This document shows positions 9,816-22,800 of a stretch of DNA of 64,000 nt, in pieces. The notes beneath the pieces were generated by a model, which was given only the letters and a program-made list of their open reading frames with translations, was not told where the DNA came from and ran no database searches. The first letter of the stretch is position 1, and each line of letters starts with the position of its first letter. The stretch lies in contig NC_056745.1 of NCBI RefSeq assembly GCF_019279795.1, positions 1,492,340,179-1,492,404,178 on the forward strand, given 5' to 3'. The position numbers and the translations under genes are program-made. The stretch comes from Protopterus annectens. Its lineage: Eukaryota; Chordata; Ceratodontiformes; Protopteridae.

Positions 9816-12563
9816 CCATGGAGCCCAAAGCAGTTTGCACAAGTGCCGGTCAGCCGCTACCTGAGTTTCGTCTACCAAATTGAAGTTGAAGTCTTCTAAA
9901 GCTAAGTACCCCGTTGGGGATCATTTTTTCTTGCATTAACTGATGTCAGAAAAAATTAATAATGGTCTCACCTGTGGAAAGCAAATACCACACCGAGACT
10001 TCCATTCTTATTGCGTCACCTGTTTAGGCTCAGACCATGATGTCCCCCGTTGTCGCTTCTGTGCTTTGTTCAACACCAGAACTGTCCATCTTTAGGCCCT
10101 TATTGTAGCCAGCCATTTTCGCTTACAGTCCTTGAATTCGGATATGGCTTCGGTAAGCCATCTGACAGCAGATCTTCCAAAAAAAATGTAAAGACAGAGA
10201 CAGACCGTACATGTCCAAGCCTACCGACGATGCTTTCGTTAAGCTAGTCAGATCTCCGGTCCTCAGTGAGGTGCTTTTGCAGACCCTGATGCCCACTTCT
10301 GTGGATTTGCGGGCCCGCTACCAATACCCTTTTGGAGTCTGGTATGCCACAAAACTCTTCTTCGACTAAGGATCCTGCGGTTGTCTCTACCTTGGATGGG
10401 TCCGAAGCCGCTGACCAGGCACCAGCGTCCAAGGAAGTACTTTGCACTACAGATGCTTGACACAAACCGACGTCTTCTTTCGCAACTACTGTTCTTTCAG
10501 AAACTACCAAGTTTCTAAGGCCCAGGGTATGAACCACACCCAAGAAACGGACGACCCACTCTCAGGCTCCTGCTTCCTTGCCTCAGTGTCAAATGCTTAA
10601 AATGGCAGAAGACCTTATGCTGATCAGGGGAAGCCAAGCTACCCCTTCCGAAAGGAAGAGAGATCTGTCCCCTGTAGTTTTGTCTGAACCAGAGTCAGAT
10701 GACTCTGATGCATCTGAATATGAAGACATGCAACCCCTCTCTACTTATGAGGATTCTGATGCAGAGGGCTCCATTCCTTCAGCCTCTTCCCCAGAGGATT
10801 TTTCCTTTGGGGAAACCCTGCATATACCTTAAGGGAGCATTTCCAATGGGAGAGCCAAGACTACCCTCAGTCTAAAAAGAGACTCTGGGAATTCCTAGAT
10901 CTTCCACAGCACAGACCCTTGGCCATCCCCCCAGTCCTGGATGTTGTAGAGGATGTTTTCCTGGAATCCAAGTAGACTCTTGACACCCTCCCTCCTGCAC
11001 CCAGAAAACCAGATGGGTACTATAGAGTCCCTGACACGCACAAATTTCTTTTTAAAAATCCTGTTGCTGACCCTGAGGTAATTTCTCAAGGGCCTAAAGG
11101 TATTAAAGCAACCTCTGCTAAGAATCCCACCCCCTCAGATAGGGATTCCAGAGCACTAGATAGATGGGGTAAAAAAGTATACACCTCGGCTACTCTTGCT
11201 ATCAGGGCACTAAATTGTCATTTCCATATGCTAAAATTTCAGCAACATACCCTGGAGCTCCTCAAACAAAAAATGTCTTCCTTTCCTGTTTGGGCAGAAT
11301 CTAAAGAATTACAAGAGTTAATGCATTCAGCAAGTCAAGTAACTAAACACACCTTGCACTGTCGTTTTGATGCCCTAGAAGCTTCTTGCAGGGCATCAGT
11401 CAATGGATCTGTTATTAGAAGGCATGCGTGGCTTAAGGAACAGCCCCTGCCAGACCATGTCAAATTTAAATTGTTGTATGCCCCCTTGCACAAAGATAAC
11501 TTATTTGGCACTAAGGCAGAAGAGGTCTTAAAAAAGATGGAAGAAAAAAGTAAAATCTATGCAAACAGTGAAGGATTTCTTTCAGGTTCAGCCGGCATTG
11601 TCCCACGAAACACTGGTCCTTTCCTGCTCCCACTAAGCCAGTCCACCCTAGGCCCTGGGGAACCAGACTCCCCAGACAGCAGTCACAGGGAATGCAGGGA
11701 TCTAAGCAGTGGACTACCTCCACTTCAAAACCAGGGAGTTCTAAGCCACCCCCTTATGGTAAGAACTCACAATGACTCACCTCCCCCACCCCCTCCCTCT
11801 GCCCACCTTCACTTACCCCTAGGAGGAAAACACTCCTTTCACGCAAGCACCTGGGCTACCATTACCAGCGACCACTGGGTTCTGAACTTAGTGTCTCAGG
11901 GATACAAATTTTCCTTCCACACCCTTCCAACCCCAAAAGAGTTCCAAGATCTATCTCCAAACCAGTGGGCAGAGGCTCAAAAGCAAATCCTTTCCCTGCT
12001 TTCTATGGGCAGTAGAGCATGTTCCTGTAGAACAGATAGGCCAAGGTTTCTACTCCAGACTTTTTCTGGTACCCAGAAAAGAGGACACCTGGCCACCACA
12101 TCCTCTTTCTATCCATTCTAAACACCTTCCTGGTGATCCCAAAATTCAGAATGCTCACACTCCAGCAGCTGCTATCCGTGCTGTCCAAGGACACTTGGCT
12201 AGCCATCCTAGATCTAAAAGAGGCCTACCTCCACATTCCTATCAGGGAATAATGCAGGAAATATCTCTGTTTCACGGCAAGATCTCAACACTTTCAGTTC
12301 TCTACGCTTCCCTTTGGCTTATCTACTGCTCTGAGAGTTTTCACAAAATGTCTGGCTCCAGCTGTTGCCTTTTGCAGACACAGGAATATCCAGATTTACC
12401 CATACTTAGACAACTGCCTTATTCAGGCAGACAGCCAGGAAAAGCTGCTCAAGCACCTGGCATTTGTAAAGTCCATACTAACATCCCTAGGGAACACAAT
12501 CAATGAAAAGAAATCCAAATAGGTGCCCACCCAAAGGATTATCTTCCTGGGAGCAAGCCTGGA

Positions 12564-12925
12564 CACAAAATCCCAGATGGCATTCCTTACACCAGAAACC
12601 TGGACACAGTATCCCAGATGGCATTCCTTACACCAGAAACCTGGACACAATATCCCAGATGGCATTCCTTACACCAGAAACCTGGACACAATATCCCAGA
12701 TGGCATTCCTTACACCAGAAACCTGGACACAATATCCCAGATGGCATTCCTTACACCAGAAACCTGGACACAATATCCCAGATGGCATTCCTTACACCAG
12801 AAACCTGGACACAATATCCCAGATGGCATTCCTTACACCAGAAACCTGGACACAATATCCCAGATGGCATTCCTTACACCAGAAACCTGGACACAATATC
12901 CCAGATGGCATTCCTTACACCAGAA
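12564..12925 (+). repeat. 41-bp minisatellite inside DIRS element 1
   Basis: About nine nearly identical 41-bp units begin with CCAGATGGCATTCC and contain CACCAGAAACCTGGACAC. Successive unit starts, such as 12,573 and 12,614, are 41 bp apart. Because 41 is not a multiple of three, the array reads open in all three forward frames, which explains several overlapping frames with the same 'PETWTQYPRWHSLHQ' peptides. The low divergence suggests recent expansion. Confidence 0.93.
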
Positions 12926-15284
12926 AAATAAATTTTCCTCACAGCCTACTTCTCTCAACTAGCCACCAGACCCCAGCTATCTGCAAGGAAGATCCTGCAA
13001 GCTCTGGGGTACATGGCATCTTGCATTCTACTCATTCCATATGCCAGACTGCATATGAGGAAACTTCAATGGTACCTAAAAAGCCTTTGTTGTCAACACT
13101 CTCAAGACCTGGAGACTCTTATACCTATAATTCCTTGCCTCAGAAAAGATTTTCTATGGTGGGCAACAGTGTGCTCCCACAACAAGAGACTGCCTTTCTC
13201 ACCAACCCCTGCCACCCAGACCCTCACCACAGATGCATCAGACTATGCTTGGGATGCACACCTGGACGACAGGTGCATACAAGGGCAATGGACCCCACAG
13301 CAAATCCCTCTGCACATCAACCAAAAAGAGATGATGGCTGTCCAGCATGCCTTCATAGCTTTCAAACCCCTTCTCTCTCCAGGGGCTCTCCTGATCAAAA
13401 CAGACAACACCACTGTGCTGTGGTATATCAACAAGTGGGGAGGGACTCAGTCCTACCCTCTATGCAGGCTGGCCATGACCCTTTGGCACACAGCCTCTGC
13501 CATGCAACTGCACCTGTTAGCACAATTCCTACCAGGCTCTCTCAACTCAGGCAGACCAATTAAGCAGATATCTTCTGGACCCACATGAGTGGCAGCTCAA
13601 CAGAAGAACCTTCACCCCTAATAACTCAGAAATGGGGCACCCCAAAGCTTGACCTCTTTGCCTCCCACACCAACCATCATCTCAACAAATTCTGAACCAG
13701 GGATCCTCACTGCATGGCTTGGAAAGTGGATACCCTGTCCTTCTCCTGGGTCAATATATCGGTCTATGCCTTTCCACCACTACCTCTCATCCCCAGGGTA
13801 CTGCTCAAAATAAAGGAGGGAAAACCAAGGATTATTCTTATAGCTCCAGACTGGCCTCACCAGCACTGGTACCCCTTGCTGCCTGTCCCCACTGCCACCA
13901 TGGCATCTTCCTGAGATTCCAAACCTCCTGACCCAGAGGGAAGGGGAATTCATGCATCCCCAATTGCAGACACTCAGTTTGGAAGCTTGGCTTATTCCCT
14001 AACCCTGAACCAATCTACCAACCTCGGTAAATAGGCTCTAGATGTTATCCATGAGGCCAGGTGCCCTAGCACTAGAAAGTCTTATGCTGACAAATTGAAA
14101 AGGTTCTGCACCTGGATCCAGGCTAATGGAGCCAGTACAGCACAGCCCTCCCTCTCATCCTGGATTACGTAGCTGACCTACTAGACAGTGGCCTCTCTTT
14201 CTTCTCTATAAAAATTCATGCCTCTGCTCATTTTTCTACTGAGCAGCCCCTTTTCTCACACCCTTTGATCAAACAGTTCCTAAGAGGGGCTAGCAATCTG
14301 AGGCCACCCAGAAGGGCACCAACCCCAGCCTGGGACCTTAACTTTGTATTGGAAAAGCTCACCCTGCCCCCTTTTGAACCAGCTTCTTCTGCAGAGCTAA
14401 AATTTCTCTCCTGGAAGACAGCATTCCTTCTGGCCATCACTTCAGCCAGAAGAGTCTCTGAGCTGCAAGCGCTCATGGCTGTGGAACCCATCATCTTCCA
14501 TGCTGACAGGGTATCCCTCAGAATTTAACCCATCCTTCATGCCCAAGGTGGTGTCTAGTGTTGCTCTCAACCAATCAATTCATTTGTCCACCTTTTTTCC
14601 TAATCCCCAGAACAAGGGGTAAAGGATTCTGCACTCTCTAGATGTGCACAGACAACTCCGATTCTATCTAGACAGGACGAAATCCTTCAGAAAGTCTGAT
14701 CAATTGCTGGTTAGCTTTGCTACAAGGGCAGAAGGCAAAGCCATCTCCAAACCATATCCAGATGGATAGCACACTGCATCCATTTCTGCTACAAACAACA
14801 TGGAAATCCTCCCCCAAGGGGGACAGGACTCACTCCACCAGAGCAGCCTCCACCTCTGCAGCTTTCCTCAGAGGAGTCCCCACCAGGGACATCCTGGAGG
14901 CTGCCAACTGGACATCTTTTCACACTTTTACCAAGCATTACCACCTGCCTCTCTTCTCCAAATCCAGGGCAGGGTTTGCCTCTGCAGTCTTGCAGAGCAT
15001 CCTAGCCAGACCCTTGTTTCCTTGACTGCTTCCACCCTTTTCCTCAGCTTTGGGAATCTACCCAAATGTGATGACTGCAACAGTGAAACACGAAGAACAT
15101 AGTACAGTTGTGTACACTTACCATAAATGTAGATGTTTGAGTGTATTCACTGTTGCAGTCCTGGTTTCCCTCCCTCCAGCCCCCTTTCTTCTCTTTCCTT
15201 ACAAGGGACATATTGGTATTTACTTTCTACTGGTGGGGTTCTTCCACCAGAACCTGGCTTATACTTGGGGGCTCCTGACAGGTT

Positions 15285-15510
15285 AGGGCAAGAAAAACTG
15301 ATGTAATGGTGTTGGCTGCCTTACTTTGTACTACTGATCACCTGACATCAATCCTGAAGCGACAGCAACTCGCACAGAAATACTAAGCCTCTGGTATTCA
15401 GGCCGGCCGAGGGCTACCCTGGCAGGAATAACCCAAATGTAATGACTGCAACAGTGAATACAATCGAACATCTACATTTGTGGTAAGTGTACACAACTGT
15501 ACTTTAGTAA
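15285..15510 (+). repeat. DIRS element 1, right inverted terminal repeat and end
   Basis: This is the inverted counterpart of 9640-9815. The motif GACTGCAACAGTGAA occurs at about 15,071-15,085 and again near 15,443-15,457. This recalls the internal complementary region plus terminal repeat arrangement of DIRS elements. Confidence 0.78.
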
Positions 15511-15514
15511 ACAG

Positions 15515-16690
15515 GGTATCCCTAAAGCACAATTTGGAAAGAAGTATATGTTAAAAGTGAGAAGTCTCAGCTCCTGCAGTTAAAGCTTTCCTCATTTTTG
15601 TAAAGTGGTCATTCCCCTCCTAAAAAAAAAAATTTAAAAAAACAAAAATAAATTCTTGTCATGGCAGTTTGCATTGGTAGCCTCCATTTCAGCATGGGAA
15701 TGCAGTGGTTAAGATTCATTCCTCACATAGCATCCAGGGTTTGGTTCTGATGTCAACTGTGAATAAAATGGACAAGCCTGAGAAGTGGTTGGATTTTCAC
15801 AGTACTTAATGTTTCTACCTTGACTTATGAAATTAGTAAAATTGTTTTTTTTTTATGATCCGGTGTGCTATTTGGTATACACTCTTCCCTAAGAGGTGTC
15901 GTCATTGCAGAAGATAGTTTTCCCCTTTTGTGCATGTTTCTGAGATCGTATTGGTCTCCACCTGCCTCCTGGAAACTTACAAGCAGAGTGGCTTCACTTA
16001 AAACAGTCTTGTCTTGCAAATATGTCTTTTTACCTTTCACATTCCAGCTCTCATAATTCAGTGAATCGGATCACTTAACCAGTTAACAAGTTAAGAAATT
16101 ATTTTACCTAAGTTAAATGCCCCTGGCAGTATTCCTCCTTATGGCATATATTTATGGCTATTTAATGGTATAAACACACAGGTTCAGGGTCAAACATTGA
16201 TCAGTCTTCATACTGTGGGAAAGAATTTATCTATTGAAAACTTGTTTGTTTACCAGAACTGTACAATTATCTCTCATACCTCTCACTTCTTTCTGTGGGA
16301 TTAGTGGAACTCTTACTACACATAATGATCCTAGAGAAGCCACAAAGGACTGTGAGACTGCCATGGCCCTTTTGATATTCAGATATCTTTTCTGGGAAAA
16401 AGGAGAGGGACACTTTGCCTGGGTCTGGGGAAGGGACAAGGAGATATTACTCTGTTACACTCTTCTGAGGGCTGTTTTTTTCCCATGGAAGGGACTGGTC
16501 ATGCAGCCATTCATTTCCAAAAGGATCTTCCAGGAGGAGGTAGCACTAGACTTGAGCATATTCCTAGAGATGATTGGCTTCAGTTTGCTGAAGGTTTATT
16601 TATATATTTTCAGTGTTATTGTACAGTCTTGTCTCCTCTCCTGAAAAGGAAGACATCATCTCCCCCCCACCTCAAATACTGATCCTGAGC
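15515..16690. other. Unassigned sequence
   Basis: Frames of up to 136 residues (16,234-16,644) exist, but I recognise no domain in them. An A-rich stretch sits near 15,622-15,652 and a poly-T near 15,845. Part of the right half could belong to the DIRS-like fragment that follows. Confidence 0.45.
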
Positions 16691-16699
16691 TTGGAGGAT

Positions 16700-17560
16700 C
16701 TGCCCTTCTGTTGGGTTTCTGCTACTCGGGCTTCCTTTTAGCCAGGGGGATTCTGTCTTTCAGGGAAGTTAATCATTTGATCCCCCAGTTGGAGGATTGC
16801 TTTTTCTGGATACTATTACAAAAATGGCAGACATATTTCACTGGGAGAAGGATATGTCAGAATCTCAGATAAGATATTGTGGTTTGTTACATGAGGACTT
16901 TCCTCTCCAGGCTCCTGTTCCTCATGAACTACCTGCCCTGAAAGATTTTTTCAAACAGCTTGTGCATCTTGTGACCAAAGTCTTCTTTTCCTGGGAGACC
17001 TGATAGGTTATATAAGCTTCCCCAGTCCCTCAGATCTCTCTCTACTAATCCTAAAGTGGATGCAGCTGCTTTATTACATTATCCAAATCTGCTTCTTCCA
17101 GACTAATTAACACCTGCCAACCCTTTATCCTGTAACTGATTAGTCTTTTGGATAGTTCAGTATGAAGAGTTATGCTTCTTCCACTAGCCTGATCTGTCTA
17201 GATTTCTCCCAAGCTCTTTTCACAATATGCAGGAGCCTAATTCTTGACCCTGCTACCTCAGAGTCTGTGGCTTCTCTGACTTTGCTTCTGTCTTCTATTT
17301 CGCAGGTCACAAAACATACTTAGAAATGTACATATGAAACTGCTGATGCAATATCCTGGGTGACTGTTATGGGTTCTATTTTAAGAAGATGTGTCTGGTT
17401 ACATTCTCAGAACTGCACGTACTCTGTTAAGACAAATTCTTACTGCCTCTCTGGATAAAGGTGTTCTGGTTGGTTTTCAAAAGGTTTGATGTAAGAGGTA
17501 AGTTAAAGAGAAGATGGTGTGACAAGGGATGGAAGTAAACATGAGTCCAAAAAGTTCCTC
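16700..17560 (+). mobile_element. Probable DIRS gag-like fragment, broken fossil
   Basis: Near 17,300-17,400 the translation shows QVTKHT followed by ETADA and GSILRRCVWL. This matches in order the gag block of the DIRS element at 11.3-11.4 kb (QVTKHTLHCRFDALEA...GSVIRRHAWL). The frame at 16,797-17,003 fits the upstream part of such a region. No RT or recombinase part and no terminal repeats were seen, so this is an isolated old fragment with several breaks. Confidence 0.5.
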
Positions 17561-17564
17561 CACC

Positions 17565-18150
17565 ACAGTAATTTATTGAACAAAAATGTCCAGTTAAGTG
17601 CCCACTTTCATGTAAATGGACTTCTGATGTATGAAGTGAAGTTGGTTAAGGGAAGGCAGTCCATTCATAACTGAGGGTTGCGGTGTGTGTGGTTGTAGAC
17701 AGGACAGAACATAAACTTGTGGGAAGGTTCTTACTTGAATCCAAAATGAATGTGATTCAGTGGAATAGTTCTCTTAAGCGATGATCTTATAACAAATTGG
17801 GATGGTTCAGAGGTTCTGCAAGAGGATCGCGGCCACATTACAAGCCTTCCACAAACTTAAGGTTCTAATAATAACATCAGGATGCATAGAGACATGGGAC
17901 ATGGTTTCCCTCCAGTCCCCAGGGCTTATTTATGTTGGTGAGAAGAGTTGGGCAGAAGCTAAAGATGAGAGAAGAGGGGAAAATGTAAACTGCTTTTCAC
18001 CTCTGCTGACAACTGCTTCCTTTTGTCTGGGGTCCTAGAAAAGCAAGTAGAGCTAAAAGAGTTTCAGCAGTTTAGGAAGCATTCCGAGGTGGCATGCAGG
18101 AAGCGTAATACCTTGTTAACACGTACGAGAGAACGGAAGTGAAAAGAGGG
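17565..18150. other. Unassigned sequence upstream of the 33-bp array
   Basis: No recognised gene or element. The 78-residue frame at 17,802-18,038 has no known motif. Confidence 0.5.
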
Positions 18151-18159
18151 GATGCAGGA

Positions 18160-18885
18160 CACAGATAATCAGAACATCAAACCTCTAATGTCCACAGACA
18201 ATCAGAACATCAAACCGCTAATGTCCACAGACGATCAAACCTCTAATGTCCACAGACAATCAGAACATCAAACCTCTAATGTCCACAGACAATCAGAACA
18301 TCAAACCTCTAATGTCCACAGACAATCAGAACATCAAAGCTCTAATGTCCACAGACGATCAGAACATCAAAGCTCTAATGTCCACAGACGATCAGAACAT
18401 CAAACCTATAATGTCCACAGACAATCAGAACATCAAACCTATAATGTCCACAGACGATCAGAACATCAAACCTATAATGTCCACAGACAATCAGAACATC
18501 GAACCTATAATGTCCACAGACAATCGGAACATCGAACCTATAATGTCCACAGACAATCGGAACATCGAACCTATAATGTCCACAGACATTCGGAACATCG
18601 AACCTATAATGTCCACAGACAATCGGAACATCGAACCTATAATGTCCACAGACAATCAGAACATCGAACCTATGATGTCCACAGACAATCGGAACATCGA
18701 ACCTATGATGTCCACAGACAATCGGAACATCGAACCTATGATGTCCACAGACAATCGGAACATCGAACCTATGATGTCCACAGACAAATCGGAACATCGA
18801 ACCTATGATGTCCACAGACAATCAGAACATCAAACCTATGATGTCCACAGACAATCGGAACATCAAACCTATAATGTCCACTTTG
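18160..18885 (+). repeat. 33-bp minisatellite (about 22 units)
   Basis: The unit is AATGTCCACAGACAATCAG followed by AACATCAAACCTCT (33 bp). Units differ at a few fixed positions (ACAATC or ACGATC, CATCAA or CATCGA, CTCTAAT, CTATAAT or CTATGAT), and neighbouring units share variants. That is the mark of stepwise local duplication. One unit near 18,225-18,245 is shortened and one extra A near 18,786 shifts the phase. Since 33 is a multiple of three, long frames of 11-residue repeats (STDNQNIKPLM on plus, VCGHYRFDVPI on minus) appear in several frames on both strands. I regard these as by-products of the repeat. Confidence 0.95.
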
Positions 18886-18894
18886 ATATGTAAT

Positions 18895-19885
18895 AGGGAA
18901 GCTGGTAGGTTAAGGAGGTAAAACTTATTCAGCAAGTGTTTGACAAGCATAGGCGTAGGAAAAGTTGAGGATTGTTAAAGGGTGATCGAATTTGCAGGGC
19001 GATAGGGGGATCAGAAGAATTCTGTTTCCACACCTTTTTGGTAGTTTTAATTTAAGGCCGTAGTTGAAAGGAAGTTGGAATTGTAGAAAATGCAGAGCAT
19101 GAAATTTGGAAAGAGATGGGAAGTAATACAGGAACCTGCAAAGAGGTTTTTTTTTTTTTTTTTAGAAATGGAAAAAAAAAAAACAGAAAACATTTCCAGA
19201 GAAGAAATGTGGGTTGCAGGGAGGAGAAGGGACTATGATTTAATTAGTTATGAATGAGAAAAGGAAAATTCAGCAGCAAATGGAGGGTAAAAGCTTTGAT
19301 TTCTTTAAAAGGGTAATTTTCAGCAAAAATTGAGGGAAAACTTCAAAGAATCTTTGGAAATGAGGAATGAATGTGATCTTGAGAGAAGAAGTAGCATATT
19401 CAAGTAAAGGACGAAGAAAAACCAATAAAGACTCACTGAAGCAAATATAAAGACTGAATGGGAGATTATGATCTTATGAATAAAGCAGATACTGAAAAAG
19501 AGGGTGTTTTTCTGTGGCCGCCTTTTATAAAAGGAGGATTAGCTGTAGGTGGTCTTAACACCCAAGGATGGTTAGAAAAAAGAGGAGAGGAAGTTGGTGG
19601 TTAGTGTTTGCAATGTGGATAAAGAAAGACTGGAATGATTGCGTATATTTTTGTGACATAGGTAGAGAAATGTGGGATATGGACCAGCACTGCAAAGGAG
19701 TGAAAAAACTTTTCAAGAACCTGATTGTTCAGGCTTGTGGTTGAGAAGAAACAGCATGAAAAAAGTCAGACAGTAATGCTGACAGCAAAGTGTGTGGGGA
19801 AAAACAAGGAAGTAGATGCTTAAGGGGGAAGTGGTACTGGTACCCATTAAAGGAAACCTGTGAACAGTGAGGAATTTTAAGGAAT
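18895..19885. other. Unassigned purine-rich sequence
   Basis: This is mostly AG-rich on the plus strand, with many AGGAAG and GAAGAA runs. A T-run at about 19,147-19,166 is followed by an A-run near 19,170-19,182, which could form a hairpin. No gene or known element was recognised. Confidence 0.5.
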
Positions 19886-19887
19886 AC

Positions 19888-22800
19888 ATGATGGGGGGTG
19901 GAACCCAGCCACTGGGTGGGGATGCACAAGTCAGTGCATTTCTTTGTGCCAGTCCCAAGCCCGGATAAATGGGGATGGTTGTGTCAGGAAAGGCATCCGG
20001 CGTAAAACATTTGCCAAATGAGATATGTGGAAACCAATACAGATTTACATACTGGATCGGTCGAGGCCCAGGTTAACAATGACCGCCACCAATACTGTTA
20101 GCCGACAGGGTGCTGGCAGAAATTGGGCTACTGTTGGCCGGAGGAGGAAAAGGAGAAAAAGAGGGGGAAGGCGTGGCTGAAGGCAGGAAGCAAAGAGAAA
20201 GGTTAGGAGTTTGGCAGTGAGGGTAGGAACTTTGAATGTTGGCAGCATGACTGGTATAGGGAGAGAGCTAGATGATATGATGGACAGAAGGAAGGTTTGA
20301 TATATCGTGTGTACAAGAGACCAGGTGGAAGGGAAGTAAGGCCAGGTGTATTGGAGGTGGGTTCAAATTATTCTATCATGGTGTGGATGGGAAGAGAAAT
20401 GGGGGTAGGGGTTATCCTGAAGGAACGGTATACCAAGAGTGTTTTGGAGGTGAAAAGAGTGTTGTTTTGTTTATGAAGCTGGAAATTGATGGTGTAATGA
20501 TGAATATTGTTAGTGCATATGCTGCGCAAGTTGGGTGTGCGATGGATGTGAAAAAAAAATTTTGGAGTGAGTTGGATGAAGTGGTGATGACTCTACCCAA
20601 GGGTGAGAGAGTGGTGATCGGAGCAGATTTCATTGGGCATGTTGGTGAAGGGAACAGAGGGGATGAGGAAGTGATGGGTAGGTATGGTGTTAAGGAAAGG
20701 ACTGCAGAAGGTCAGATGGTAGTGGATTTTGCAAAAAGGATGGACATGGCTGTGGTGACTATGTATTTTAACAAGAGGGAGGAGCATAGGGTGACATACA
20801 AGAGTGGAGGGAGATGCACACAGCTGGATTATATCCTATGCAGGAGGGCCAGTTTGAAGGAGATTGGAGACTGTAAAGTGGTGATGGGGGAAAGTGTAGT
20901 TAGGCAGCATAGAATGGTGGTCTGTAGAATGACATTGGTGATCAAGAAGAGGAGGAAGAGTGTGTGAGGGCAGTGCCAGGGATCAAATGGTGGAAATTGA
21001 AAAAGGGTGATTGCAGCAGGTAAGGGTGATAAAGGATAATGAGGGAAACATACTCACAAGCGAGGAGAGTGTTTTGAGGAGATGGAAAGAGTACTTTGAG
21101 GGGTTGATGAATGAAGAGAATGAGAGGGAGAGAAGGTTGGATGATGTGGGGATAGTGGATCATGAAGTACAATGGATTAGCAAGGAGGAAGCAAGGATAT
21201 CTATGAAGAGGATGAAGAATGTAAAGGCTGTTGGTCCAGATTACATACCTGTGGAAGCATGGAGGTGTTTAGGAGAAATGGCAGTGGAATTTTTAACCAG
21301 ATTGTTTAACGAAATCTTGGAAATTGAGAGGGTGCCTGAGAAGTGGAGAAAGTGTTTTGGTACTGATTTTTAAGAATAAGGGTGATGTAAAGAGCCATAG
21401 TAAATACAGAGGGATAAAACTGATCAGTCACAGCATGAAGTTATGGGAAAGAGTAGTGGAAGCTAGGTTAAGAAGGGAGGTGATGATTAGTGATCAGCAG
21501 TATGGTTTCATGACAGGAAAGAGCACTACAGATGTGATGTTTGCTCTGAGGGTGTTGATGGAGAAGTACAGAGAAGGTCAGAAGGAGTTGCATTGTGTTT
21601 TTGTGGACTTAGAGAAAGCATATGACAGGGTGCCTAGATAGGAGTTGTGTATTGTATGAGGAAGTCGGGAGTGGCTGAGAGATGTATGTAAGAGTGGTAC
21701 AGGATATGTACAAGGGTAGTGTGACAGCGGTGAGATCTGCCGTGGGAGTGACAGATGTGTTTAAGGTGGAGATGGGATTACATCAAGGATCAGCTCTGAG
21801 CCTTTTCTTATTTGCACTGGTGATGGACAGGTTGACAGACGAGATAAGACAGGAGTCCCTGTGGACTATGATGTTTGCAGATGACATTGTGATATGTAGT
21901 GGCAGTAGGGAACAGGTGGAGGAGACCCTGGAGAGGTGGAGATATGCTCTAGAGAGGAGAGGAATGAAGGTCAGCCGGACTAAGACAGAATATATGTGTG
22001 TGAATGAGAGGGAGGATAGAGGAATGGTGAGGATGCAGGGAGTAGAGCTGGTAAAGGTGGATGAGTTTAAGTACTTGGGATCAACAGTTCAGAGTAATTG
22101 TGAGTGTGGAAGAGAGGTGAAGAGGAGAGTACAGGCTGGGTGGAGTGGGTGCAGAAGAGTGTCAGGAGTGATTTGTGATAGACTAGTACCAGTAAGAGTG
22201 AAAGTGAAGGTCTACAAGAGGGTAATGAGACCAGCTATGTTATATGGGTTGGAGACAGTGGCATTGACAAAAAGGCAGGAGTCTGAGCTGGATGTGGCAA
22301 AGTTAAAGATGTTAAGATTTGCACTTGGTGTGACTAGGATGGATAGGATTAAAAATCAGTATATTAGAGGGTCAGCTCATGTTGGACAGTTTGGAGACAA
22401 AGCCAGAGAGGCAAGATCGTGTTGGTTTGGACATGTGCTGAGGAGGGATGATGGGTATATTGGGAAAAAGATGCTAAGGATGGAGCTGCCTCATTGGTGA
22501 GATCTGATCATAAACTAATCTCACTGGAAATCCACATCCCGCCCCCACCCCAAACAAAAAAGACCACAGTGAAGAACTTCTCTAAAGCAAACTTCACACT
22601 ACTCAAGACTGGTGTGGTATCCTTCAAGGCCCCTGAGCCAGTGGAAACCACAACCCAAGCTGCGGAAGCCCTTACAAATGCCTTCTATGAACACCTCCAG
22701 GACTGCATGGATCAGGCAATCCCAAATAAAACCAAGACTCTTTCCACAAAGGGCAAACGTCCAGTCTGGTGGACCCCAGCCATTAACAATCTTTACAATA

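Larger units (their letters stand above)
9625..15510 (+). mobile_element. DIRS-type tyrosine-recombinase retrotransposon, broken fossil
   Basis: DIRS elements carry gag, RT with RNase H, and a tyrosine recombinase between inverted terminal repeats. Here the left terminus (about 9640-9810) and right terminus (about 15,290-15,460) are inverted copies, sharing blocks such as CCAGAGGCTTAGTATTTCTG on the left and its complement on the right. A gag-like region lies at about 10,590-11,750 and RT/RNase H at about 11,780-13,600. The RNase H part shows LTTDASDYAWDAHL and LLIKTDNTTVLWYINK. The tyrosine recombinase region lies at about 14,040-15,025 with ITSARRVSELQAL and HSTRAASTSAAF. At about 5.9 kb it is close to the usual full length, but it has several breaks and looks inactive. 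Age appears moderate, since the protein blocks remain easy to read. A 41-bp tandem array has expanded inside it. Confidence 0.9.

Noticed and set aside
12503-12962. Overlapping open frames with PETWTQYPRWHSLHQ repeats
   Set aside because: The 41-bp array reads open in all forward frames, so the frames are a product of the repeat.
16234-16644. 136-residue open frame as a possible host exon
   Set aside because: No splice context or motif could be supported, and it lies just before DIRS-like sequence.
18160-18885. CRISPR-like regular array
   Set aside because: Units are contiguous and have no unique spacers. The context is vertebrate DNA.
18152-18893. Several open frames of 148-218 residues on both strands
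   Set aside because: All come from the 33-bp array, whose length is a multiple of three. The peptide is only the translated repeat.
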